Assembly: GCA_016711125.1 (NCBI GenBank) | Contig: JADJTQ010000013.1 | Coordinates: forward strand, 98,664-162,663 | Direction: 5' to 3' | DNA length: 64,000 nucleotides | Source of the DNA: Saprospiraceae bacterium | GTDB taxonomy: Bacteria > Bacteroidota > Bacteroidia > Chitinophagales > Saprospiraceae | Shown here: positions 10,257 through 18,395 of the stretch, piece by piece | Layout: every line of letters starts with the position of its first letter | Position numbering within the stretch: the stretch's first letter is position 1 | The notes under the pieces: generated by a model | Told to the model about the DNA's origin: nothing | Databases searched by the model: none | Seen by the model: the letters and a program-made list of their open reading frames with translations, nothing else | Program-made: the position numbers and the translations under genes

Positions 10257-10277
10257 TTATTAGAATCATTATTTGTG

Positions 10278-10285
10278 CAAATGTA
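10278..10285 (-). promoter_or_regulatory. Putative -7 box of ribE
   Basis: Read on the minus strand this is TACATTTG, a full match to TAnnTTTG, 21 nt before the ribE ATG at 10256. No TTG at the expected 19-nt spacing is seen, so it is a moderate call. Confidence 0.4.
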
Positions 10286-10334
10286 CACACATCACAAAAA
10301 AGGAAGGGATGAAAGTAGTTGAAGACCAGAGTTG

Positions 10335-13074
10335 TTACCGGAGGAGTTCAATAAATCCTTTAAGTACCATATTGCTGGTAGCCGGACCAAGCGAACTCGA
10401 CTCAAAAACTTCGCATACATAACTATAGACTCCATCCGAGAGGTCATTACCTGCCAGATTGGTCCCTTGCCATTCAATATCCGGATCGGTAGTTTCGAAA
10501 ACCAACTGACCCCAGCGATTGTAAATGCGCATATTTACATGGTCAATAAATTGATAGGGATAAGAAGTGTAGATGTCATTGGCCCCGTCTCCGTTCGGAG
10601 TAAATACATTCGGTAGCTGATAAAATGGACAATTGACAACACAGAATACATTGCTGGTGTCACTTTCATTGCCTAATGAATCCAGAGACGTGACACCATA
10701 GCAACCTGCCTGGCCTGTGGTAGATTCATGATCATAAAAATCACTTACAGCCCCCACCTGATCTAAAAAAACAAATCCAGTATCGATATTTGGCTTATAG
10801 TAGATTCGATAACCTTTTACATCTGAAGGATCAGGGCAATCGTTCCCAAGATTCCATCGTACTCTATTGATAAAAAGACCGCCACTAGACAGATCAGGAT
10901 TGTCACAAGAGTTCTGTACGGTGATTGACGGTACACAGGCAGGCACAATATCTTCTGGCCGGGCACAGGCAATCTGCGATAAATTAAATAGAGGGCTAGG
11001 CAACTGTGTGAAACCATATGATCCTTCGGTCTCTACATAGTAGCAATATTCTTCAGCGTTTAGGAGTCCTTGATCGACATAGGCTGGTGTACTGCTGGTG
11101 GCCAGAAAGACAAAGTCAGATTGGGAATTCGATTTACGAAAAATGCGGTAAGAGTAGTTTTCCAGGGTACATCAGCCACCCAGCTAAGTAACATTTGTTT
11201 ATCACTGCCGATGGCATTTAGTCTCACAGTTGAAGCTGTCTCCAGATGTGCTAAAAACTCGATTATTTGCATAAAACGACACTTGATAGGAATAAACATT
11301 ATCCTGAGTGTTAAGCCCATTCATATCGACAAAAGAAGTATCAACCAGGCCCTGAAATGTATTACTGGTAAAGTCCGCTCCCGGCACCGGTAGGAGTGTT
11401 GCAGGATCAAAGCCATCTCCTTTGGATAAAACAAACCGATACGGTCCGGGAAAGGCAATCGTATCGATCTCGGCACCATTTGGCTTAGTCCATTGCACTG
11501 AGATTTCTCCGGATGTATTGTCCGTATTTAAGATCGAAACCTGAGTGATAAATGGCTTGTTAAGCTTTATACCTGCACAATCCTCATTAGAAGGTATGCT
11601 GTGCACGAGATTAAAAAACCTGACCTGCAGCAGACAAACGCGCAAAAGTAGCAGTAACCCGATAGCAATAGCTGGTCCCTTCTCCGGCTTCGGTATCCAC
11701 GTACCTATACCTCCCATCCACAAAATCTTTTATCGAGTAGGCAATAGGCGTATAGCCTCTACCCTCTAGCCCAGGTGTGCAGGTGTCAGCAATAAAAGGA
11801 CTGCTGGTTTCTTTTCTCCAGACAACAAATCCCCTAAAATATTCATCTTCTGTGATCTCGCAGGCATAGGGTTTGTCCCAGCTGATCGTGGTTTGGTCCT
11901 GCCCTGCTATGGCAGTTAGGTTTTGTGGTGGTGGCCCCAACACTTTGATGCGTAAAGTGGAGAGAGTGGCTAAACCTGTCGTATCATTAAAATCATCAAC
12001 AGCCTTAAAAACAACAGAATAGGGATAAAAAGTAATATGCTCACATTGGGTTTGCCACTCGAACAATGAATTTACGGGCTGATTCCGATAGCCACTTTGG
12101 GGAGTCATAGTTGCCGGGCTTACGGTGGTCTGAAAAGGACCTCCAATTGCTGTAAGATTTAGTAACTGGGCGGGCATATCCGGATCAGTCGCCGAAACCT
12201 CGATTGACAATGTATCACCGGCGATTACACAAATTTCTCTGGCTGCTTCGATCTCTGGCGGCTGGTTTTTACAAGCCTCAACCAGGATTTGCATATCTCT
12301 AATGATGGAGTTTAATAATCTACCCTGCCGGTATTCATGGATTTTAAAGGCGATGTTATAGTCGCCCGTGCGCTGCGGAGCTTCCCAGATCAGTTCGCCA
12401 GTCACCGGATTTAGTGTGAGCTTATTATTACTACCAGCCGATATCTGATCCGGAAAAACGTAATTGGGTACTTCCTCGCCTTCTGACTCAAGGGGTACAA
12501 TCAGTTCGTAAGAGAGACTGTCACCATCAGGATCATAAGCATTTGGGTTATGAATAAATCGCTGGCCTACACAAGCATAGTCAATCGGTGGTTGTAATAA
12601 TATAGCTGAACTGTTATATCCCTGAAATTGGGTGCCTAGTAGTACTATAGTCGTTTCAAGATGAAAGCGAATCTGGATGGAGTTGGGGTAGTTGACATTT
12701 ATAATATTCGCAATCCTATTGGGATCGGTCATGCTCAACTTGTAAGCTCCCCTGCCGGGATAAGTATGCTCACCAATATAGAAGTTACGTTTAATATCAT
12801 TTGGTAAAATGTCACCTTCTCCATTTGCTCGAAGAAGTTGGCTGCGACTGCCATCACCCCAAACTATCTCAAGACTGTCTCGATCTGCCTGAAAACTGCT
12901 TGTTTTCGTATACGTTGTAATCGTAACCCGGATCGTTAGGTCTCCTATTTGTTCATACGTGATTTCTCCAGCCCGGTTGTGAGTGGCAAAAGTAAAAGTG
13001 TAGGCTAAAAAGCATAGACATAAAGATAATAAGACTCTCCATCGGGGATGTTTAAGATGCTCCATACTCACCAT
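10335..13074 (-). CDS. T9SS-exported FN3/CHU_C (gliding-motility C-terminal) protein, three frame breaks
   Basis: About 913 codons when rejoined. Seen in order: a signal peptide (LLSLCLCFLAYTFTFATHN); an N-terminal region (RAGEITYEQIGDLTIRV) widespread in large secreted Bacteroidota proteins; a cadherin/Ig-like part (RTGDYNIAFKIHEYRQGR); fibronectin-III-like modules (PPQNLTAIAGQDQTTISWD); and a C-terminal type B sorting domain with VFTPNGDGANDIY and IYNRWGQLVFET, used for export and anchoring by the type IX system. The frame breaks at 11613-11618 (T run one base too long on the coding strand), about 11225 and about 11157 (GGAAAAC, one base short). Domain order continues across all three, so the protein is probably intact in the cell. 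It starts 15 nt after the rmlD stop, hence likely co-transcribed with the operon. Confidence 0.8.
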
Positions 13075-13089
13075 TTAATAATAACGTAT

Positions 13090-13986
13090 CTAGTGGTGTT
13101 TCGTTTGTAATTCGGTTAAACATTCGTGCAGTGCATTCTGCCAGCTCCGAATATCGATGCCAAATGTTTCCCTGAATTTACTAAGATTTAATTTACTATA
13201 CCTCGGTCTGGGTGCCACAGTCGGAAATTCTGTGCTCCGAATAGGTGTGATCAGGCATTTGTACTGTCCGAATTTTACAATGTACTGGGCGATCTCGGCC
13301 CAATTGGTCGTCCCTTCATTGCTATAATTGTAGATTCCAGAAATTTTTTTCCATGCTGAAACCGTAGGAACCTGACGAATAATCGTCATCACTGCCTGAG
13401 CGAGATCGCGTGCATAGGTAGGTGCTCCAATTTGGTCACGGACCACATTGAGATGCTCACGTTGCTGTGCTAACCTAAGAATGGTCTTTGGAAAATTATG
13501 GCTATAAGTCGAGTAGAGCCATGAAACCCGGATGGTGAAAGGAAACTCATGAGTCATGGCAAAGACCTGCTCACCCTTTAATTTAGATCGCGCATAGACT
13601 CCCTTTGGTCGGGTCGGATCGGTTTCAAATAGGGGCCGGCGAAGGTTGTTATGATACACATAATCGCTGGAGAAATGGATCATTGGAATCCCCAAGCTAG
13701 TACATGCACCAGCAAGATAGCCAACTGCCTCTGCATTGACCTTGTTGGCAAGCTCAGATTCACTTTCTGCCTGGTCTACGGCGGTATACGCAGCGCAATT
13801 AATCAGGTGGGTTGGTCCGAGTCGCAGTATTTTCTGCCGGATCGAAGGACTGGAAATATCCGCTTGTTCTTTGGTCCAGAAAATGAATTCTTCATTAGCC
13901 AAATGAGGTGTGACTGTAAATTCCTGGCCTAGTTGACCATTAGCTCCAGTCACTAGTATTTTTTTCTTTCCGTCTATACCGGCCAT
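13090..13986 (-). CDS. rmlD: dTDP-4-dehydrorhamnose reductase
   Basis: 298 aa. It reduces dTDP-4-keto-L-rhamnose to dTDP-L-rhamnose with NAD(P)H, the last step of rhamnose donor synthesis for surface polysaccharide. Seen: the nucleotide-binding motif VTGANGQLGQEF near the N-terminus, NCAAYTAVDQAES, the catalytic FSSDYVYHNN with YARSKLKGEQ (YxxxK) about 30 residues later, and RVSWLYS. I take the ATG at 13986 (MAGIDGKKK); an in-frame extension to 14061 would add 25 residues unlike the family and lie inside rmlC. It overlaps the rmlC end by 13 nt. rmlA and rmlB are not in the window. Confidence 0.92.
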   Translation of the reverse strand: MAGIDGKKKILVTGANGQLGQEFTVTPHLANEEFIFWTKEQADISSPSIRQKILRLGPTHLINCAAYTAVDQAESESELANKVNAEAVGYLAGACTSLGIPMIHFSSDYVYHNNLRRPLFETDPTRPKGVYARSKLKGEQVFAMTHEFPFTIRVSWLYSTYSHNFPKTILRLAQQREHLNVVRDQIGAPTYARDLAQAVMTIIRQVPTVSAWKKISGIYNYSNEGTTNWAEIAQYIVKFGQYKCLITPIRSTEFPTVAPRPRYSKLNLSKFRETFGIDIRSWQNALHECLTELQTKHH

Positions 13987-14525
13987 GAGCGATGTTGTCC
14001 AAAACCAGGCAAGTGCTGGTCTCTTTCTGAAACCACGACAGAATCGAGGTCCAATTGCCAATCAATATTGAGAGTTGCATCGTCAAAACGGATGCCTCCC
14101 TCGTGCTCTTTCGAATAGACATTGCTGCACTTGTACGAAAATATGACTTCTTCGCTCAGACAGACATATCCATGCGCAAAACCTTGGGGTATAAAAAATT
14201 GTGTCTTGTTTTCACCGCTCAAAAAGACGGCGTGATACCGACCAAAAGTTGTTGATTCCGGCCTGATATCGACGGCAATGTCAAGGATGCTTCCTTGTAC
14301 TATCCTTACCAGTTTTGCCTGGCCAAAAGGTGGTAGTTGATAGTGTAGACCTCTGAGCACTCCTTTTCCGGAAAAAGCTTCATTGTCTTGAGCAAAAGTG
14401 CATTTGATGCCCGCTTCATGATAGCGTTTGGAATGATAACTTTCGTAAAAGTATCCCCGGTCATCCTTCCACACATCGGGTTCGATAATTATTAGGCCGT
14501 CAATGTCCGTCTTAATAATCTTCAT
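13974..14525 (-). CDS. rmlC: dTDP-4-dehydrorhamnose 3,5-epimerase
   Basis: 183-aa cupin enzyme that epimerises dTDP-4-keto-6-deoxyglucose at C3 and C5, the step before RmlD. Seen: DDRGYFYESYH, the catalytic-His motif RGLHYQLPP near residue 60, LDIAVDIRPES, FIPQGFAHGY and the late YKCSN. The length is normal. The ATG at 14525 lies 2 nt after the der stop, and rmlD overlaps at the other end, so der-rmlC-rmlD form one transcription unit. Confidence 0.95.
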   Translation of the reverse strand: MKIIKTDIDGLIIIEPDVWKDDRGYFYESYHSKRYHEAGIKCTFAQDNEAFSGKGVLRGLHYQLPPFGQAKLVRIVQGSILDIAVDIRPESTTFGRYHAVFLSGENKTQFFIPQGFAHGYVCLSEEVIFSYKCSNVYSKEHEGGIRFDDATLNIDWQLDLDSVVVSERDQHLPGFGQHRSWPV

Positions 14526-14527
14526 GG

Positions 14528-15836
14528 CTATTTATCTCTAAAGTGGATGGATATCGGTACTCCACAAAAGTTAAAGTTTTTTCTTAAGTGATTTTCCAGG
14601 TAGTTACGATAGCTAGGTTTAACAAAATCCGGATAGTTGCAAAAAAAAGCAAACGATGGTGTACGCGTTGGCAATTGACTGACATATTTAATTTTGATGA
14701 ACTTGCCTCGATGAGCCGGAGGATGGTAGCTTTCGATGGCTTTTAGCATAATATCGTTGAGCTCGGAAGTCTTAATTTTAGTTTTCCTACGCTCATATAC
14801 CTCCAGGGCTAATTCCATGACTTTGAATATGCGTTGTTTCTCCAGAGCAGAAACAAAAACCACCGGAACGTCATTAAAAGGTGCCAATCGCTCTAGGATA
14901 GTCCGCTCCATATCCCGGGCTGAGTTAGTATCTTTATTTTCAACCAGATCCCATTTATTGACCGCTACGACCAGGCCTTTTTTTCTTTTGACTGCAAGTT
15001 GGTAGATCTGAAGATCCTGTGATTCGATACCCGTTGTAGCATCGAGCAATAGGACACAGACATCAGATTCTTCAACCGCCCTGACTGCCCTGATGGTTGA
15101 GTAAAATTCCAAATCTTCGTGTACTTTAGTTTTCTTACGGAGCCCTGCGGTATCGATCAGAAAGAACGTGCGATTGAACTTGGTATATTTGGAATGTATG
15201 CTGTCTCTTGTGGTACCTGCGATCTCTGTGACAATATTCCGTTCTTCACCCAACAGGGCATTGGTCAACGAAGATTTACCGACATTTGGTTGGCCAATAA
15301 TGGCAATTTTGGGGAGGTCTGTATCGAGTGATTGTTCTTCCCTGCTCAGATTTTCAACTAAGGCATCCAGAAGCTCACCTGTGCCGCTGCCGGTAATGGA
15401 TGAGAGGAAAATTGTCTCTTCGAATCCCAGGCTCCAAAATTCGTTGGCTTCCAGGTAGCGGGTATGATTATCCACTTTATTGACTGCGAGAAGGACTGGT
15501 TTCTGACTCTTTCTTAACATGTCAGCAACTTGTTCGTCGAGATCAGTTACGCCGGTGGTGACGTCGACCATGAAGAGAATTGCCGAGGCTTCATCAATAG
15601 CGATCTTTACCTGTCTCCTTATAGCACTCTCGAAGACATCATCCGAACTTTGTACAAAACCTCCGGTATCTATCACGGTAAATGCAACTCCATTCCAGTC
15701 ACTTGTACCGTATAATCGATCCCTGGTAACCCCGGAAACATTGTCGATGATCGCATCTTGTTGGCCTATCAGGCGATTATATAATGTAGACTTGCCCACA
15801 TTGGGTCTCCCTACAATAGCCACCTACATTACTCAT
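14528..15836 (-). CDS. der: Ribosome-assembly GTPase Der (EngA), frame break at the start
   Basis: Double GTPase for 50S subunit maturation. Seen: first G domain with GRPNVGKST, DTGG and NKVD; second G domain with GQPNVGKSS, DTAGLRKK and NKWD; and a KH-like C-terminus ending in ISIHFRDK. An in-frame GTG at 15823 gives 431 aa but begins at AIVGRPN, without the usual leading residues. An ATG at 15836 followed by AGTAATGTAG gives MSN-V-V-AIVGRPN if one G is removed from GTAGGTGG (15824-15825). I therefore place the real start at 15836 (435 aa) with one inserted base. era precedes by 64 nt. Confidence 0.93.
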
Positions 15837-15900
15837 AAATCCCTGTTTGGTGTCGATAATTAATAAAATGTCTTGAAAGAGAGGCTAGATCTTTGAGGAT

Positions 15901-16782
15901 CTATTGATTATATCCCAGTTTTTCCAACAACCGGTCGTTGTTCCGCCAATCTTCTCTCACTTTTACGTGAAGTTGCAAAAATACTTTCTTTTCCAGAAAG
16001 GTCTCCATCTTCTGTCTGGAGTCGATGCCCAGCTGCTTTATAGCCGACCCTCCCTTACCGATAATGATCGACTGCTGAGACTTTCTACTTACAAAGATCA
16101 AGGCTTCTATCCGAATGATGTTCTCCTCCTCTTTGAAAGATTCAATGGCAACTTCACACGAGTAAGGAATCTCCTCACGGTACAATAGAAATATATTTTC
16201 CCGAATGATTTCAGCTACAAAAAATCGCTGTGGCCGGTCACTTAGTTGATCGGGAGGAAAATAAGCTGGCCCTTCAGGTAAGTGTGCTACGATTTGATCA
16301 AACAGGGCCTGGGTATTCGTCTCTTGAAGTGCTGAAATGGAATAAAGATGTGCTTCGGGCAGCAACTCGCTATAATAAGTACGCATGGTTTCTAGGTCTG
16401 CTTCATCCATCAGATCCATTTTATTGATGATCAGGAGTACCGGGCAACTAACATTTTTCAGCTTTTGTATGAGCACATGATCCTCATCGTATTTGTCAGA
16501 CCGATCTACAACCATTAACATGACATCGGCATCTTCAAAAGTCGTAAAGACGTACCGGTTCATTTTTTCATGCATCTTATAAGAAGGATCATGTACAAAA
16601 CCGGGGGTATCAGAAAATACAAGTTGGTAATCCTCCCCTGACACAATACCTATTATACGATGCCGCGTCGTCTGAGGTTTATAGGTGATGATAGACATAC
16701 GCTCACCTACCAGAGCATTCATAAGGGTAGACTTGCCAACATTGGGTCTACCAATAATATTTACGAAACCAGACTTAAACAT
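15901..16782 (-). CDS. era: Ribosome-assembly GTPase Era
   Basis: 293-aa GTPase that binds the 3' end of 16S rRNA and checks 30S maturation. Seen: GRPNVGKSTLMNAL (P-loop) near residue 12, the switch region KPQTTRHRIIGIV, SDTPGF, NKMD, and the C-terminal KH domain with IIIGKGGSAIKQLG. The length is standard. It lies between an unrecognised gene (9 nt upstream) and der, so two ribosome-assembly GTPases share a transcript. Confidence 0.96.
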   Translation of the reverse strand: MFKSGFVNIIGRPNVGKSTLMNALVGERMSIITYKPQTTRHRIIGIVSGEDYQLVFSDTPGFVHDPSYKMHEKMNRYVFTTFEDADVMLMVVDRSDKYDEDHVLIQKLKNVSCPVLLIINKMDLMDEADLETMRTYYSELLPEAHLYSISALQETNTQALFDQIVAHLPEGPAYFPPDQLSDRPQRFFVAEIIRENIFLLYREEIPYSCEVAIESFKEEENIIRIEALIFVSRKSQQSIIIGKGGSAIKQLGIDSRQKMETFLEKKVFLQLHVKVREDWRNNDRLLEKLGYNQ

Positions 16783-16791
16783 GATGCGAAG

Positions 16792-17373
16792 TTAGTAAAG
16801 TCGCCGGCTACGATGCGGTGACCAGGCTTCTATTTCAGCAACGAGTCCTTTAGGATCGTATGCCCTCCAATTGGGAATCTGCAAGCCTTTATTCATTTGC
16901 ACATAGGCATCAATGCCGGTCTTGCGCATTTCCAGGTATACGTGATCCAGTAGATTGACCATAAAGATAAAGCCATTTTCGTCGGCTATATCTTCATACC
17001 ATTCTTCATAGTAGCAATCATCCGAACCATGAAAGTTCAAAACGTGGTCCAAAATCATGATGTAGCGGCATATGCCCTGTTTAGACAATCGATCGATTAA
17101 ATTCTGTTTGAGATACATGATATCATTGGATAGACAATCATTCCACTCACCAATAAGTTCGATTATAGCTATCTGGTCATCATAGTCCGCAAAAATAATC
17201 TTGGCATAAAGTGTAGCAGAACCAAATTCATCCCACTGCGGATGAATATAATAGTTGTATACCCTGTTGCTAAATTTAAACTCATCATATATTCGACCAA
17301 AATGAGGTGATCGAGCATCTTCTGATGAGATATAGTTATCTCTCCAAAGGTGATGTGGCTCTATATCGTGCAT
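16792..17373 (-). CDS. Conserved-looking protein of unknown function
   Basis: 193 aa, acidic, rich in Trp, Tyr and His, with no signal peptide or membrane helix. Visible landmarks are HPQWDEFGSATLYAKI, a negatively charged DGSDD-like centre (HGSDDCYYEEWYEDI) and LQIPNWRAYDPKG near the end. I do not recognise the family. The ATG at 17373 opens the minus-strand operon ahead of era (9-nt gap), a position that suggests a conserved link with era in this lineage rather than a chance frame. Confidence 0.75.
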   Translation of the reverse strand: MHDIEPHHLWRDNYISSEDARSPHFGRIYDEFKFSNRVYNYYIHPQWDEFGSATLYAKIIFADYDDQIAIIELIGEWNDCLSNDIMYLKQNLIDRLSKQGICRYIMILDHVLNFHGSDDCYYEEWYEDIADENGFIFMVNLLDHVYLEMRKTGIDAYVQMNKGLQIPNWRAYDPKGLVAEIEAWSPHRSRRLY

Positions 17374-17653
17374 AAATTGAAAATTCGAATTATGTCTTTT
17401 TTTTAGTCATTCTTAATACTGATTCAATCAAAATCAGAAGAAAAAGATTTCACAAAGATCTATAAAGTCTCGATGCAACTCAATCTCTTGTGTCGACTTT
17501 TTTTAAGACTTTCGTTAAAGATTGAAGCAAATAAATCCTGGCCTGTTAGGTATTTACAGATTAGATATAACCATTAGGTTGGCTCAGTTGTTGTCTGAAA
17601 CGGATCTGATATCATGTATTTGAGAATGCTTCACCGTTACAAGATAAATTCAA

Positions 17654-18163
17654 ATGAAGAAATTGGTCATCACCGGTCCGGAGTGCAGTGGTAAATCTAC
17701 TCTGGCCTCTATGATGTCACAAAAATTAAAGGGTGTCCTGGTGCCCGAGATCGCCAGGCCGCTTTTGACGCTTACCGGAAATAGTTATTCCAGTTCTGAT
17801 CTGTTGACTATAGCCGAATATCAGACAGAAGCGGAGTTTTCAGCTCAACTTTGTGACACTGGATGGGTCATTTGCGACACATCCTTGCTGGTGCTAAAAA
17901 TCTGGTCGCAAGTGCTGTTTGATCGTTGTGATCCATGGATCGAGCAACATTTTCAAAATTCTTCTGCATTGCTCTGGTTGCTTTGTGAGCCATTGCCTTT
18001 CTGGCAGGCTGATGGGCAAAGAAATAACCCCAATGACCGCAACAGGCTTTTTGAGCTCTATCAAAACGAACTCATAGTAGCCGGAAAAAATTTTTTAATT
18101 GTACCGACAGCATCTGCTGATGAAAGATTTGATTGGGTCATAAATCAGATTTCAGAGCTATAA
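17654..18163 (+). CDS. NadR-like P-loop kinase / AAA_28 ATPase
   Basis: 169 aa. Seen: Walker A in LVITGPECSGKST at residues 4-16, VPEIARPLL, the hydrophobic strand WVICDTSLLVL with a Walker-B-type Asp, and a lid-like segment RNNPNDRNRLFELY. This matches the ribosylnicotinamide-kinase-like C-terminal domain of NadR, which phosphorylates nicotinamide riboside; free-standing copies are common in Bacteroidota. Its stop is 6 nt before the promoter box of the TPP-riboswitch transcript, so it is next to but not under the riboswitch. Such kinases are often found beside vitamin-uptake genes, so nicotinamide riboside or thiamine is a possible substrate; this is inference. Confidence 0.7.
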   Translation: MKKLVITGPECSGKSTLASMMSQKLKGVLVPEIARPLLTLTGNSYSSSDLLTIAEYQTEAEFSAQLCDTGWVICDTSLLVLKIWSQVLFDRCDPWIEQHFQNSSALLWLLCEPLPFWQADGQRNNPNDRNRLFELYQNELIVAGKNFLIVPTASADERFDWVINQISEL

Positions 18164-18169
18164 AAATGA

Positions 18170-18177
18170 TACCTTTG
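18170..18177 (+). promoter_or_regulatory. Putative -7 box of the riboswitch transcript
   Basis: TACCTTTG matches TAnnTTTG and starts 6 nt after the stop of the kinase gene. Transcription would begin near 18184, just before the aptamer at 18195. No convincing -33 TTG is seen. Confidence 0.5.
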
Positions 18178-18194
18178 TCTTGTTAATTTACTCG

Positions 18195-18334
18195 AATTGG
18201 GGGTGCCTGGATACGCATAGTGTCATAAAGAAGGGCTGAGATCATACCCATTGCTTTTGAAAGTTCAATGTTTCATTCAAATGGACTTTCATGAAAGCAG
18301 GAACCTGCCCAGGTAATGCTGGGAAGGGACAATT
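18195..18334 (+). ncRNA. TPP (THI-box) riboswitch with an extra hairpin
   Basis: Senses thiamine pyrophosphate and switches off the TonB receptor gene downstream. Seen: P1 AATTG (18195-18199) with CAATT (18330-18334); GGGGTGCC at 18199-18206 (P2 and start of P3); a P3 arm GATAC/GTGTC; the pyrimidine-sensing GGGCTGAGA at 18233-18241 followed by ATACCC; then GAACCTG at 18301-18307 and the P5 element CCCAG-GTAATG-CTGGG with AAGGGA. Between ATACCC and GAACCTG, where about 4-10 nt are usual, lies a 48-nt hairpin (18252-18299; see findings). No classical terminator is seen between the aptamer and the ATG at 18396, so control may be translational. Confidence 0.93.
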
Positions 18335-18395
18335 GAACCCATTTTAGAGTCATTTTTTTACCGGCCAATGATAGGTGGCCCAAATGTAAAAACAG

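Noticed and set aside
10250..10334. FMN riboswitch upstream of ribE
   Set aside because: Only about 80 nt separate ribE from the next gene and no conserved RFN element is seen.
13986..14061. Longer N-terminus for rmlD
   Set aside because: The extra 25 residues precede the nucleotide-binding motif, lie inside rmlC and are unlike the family.
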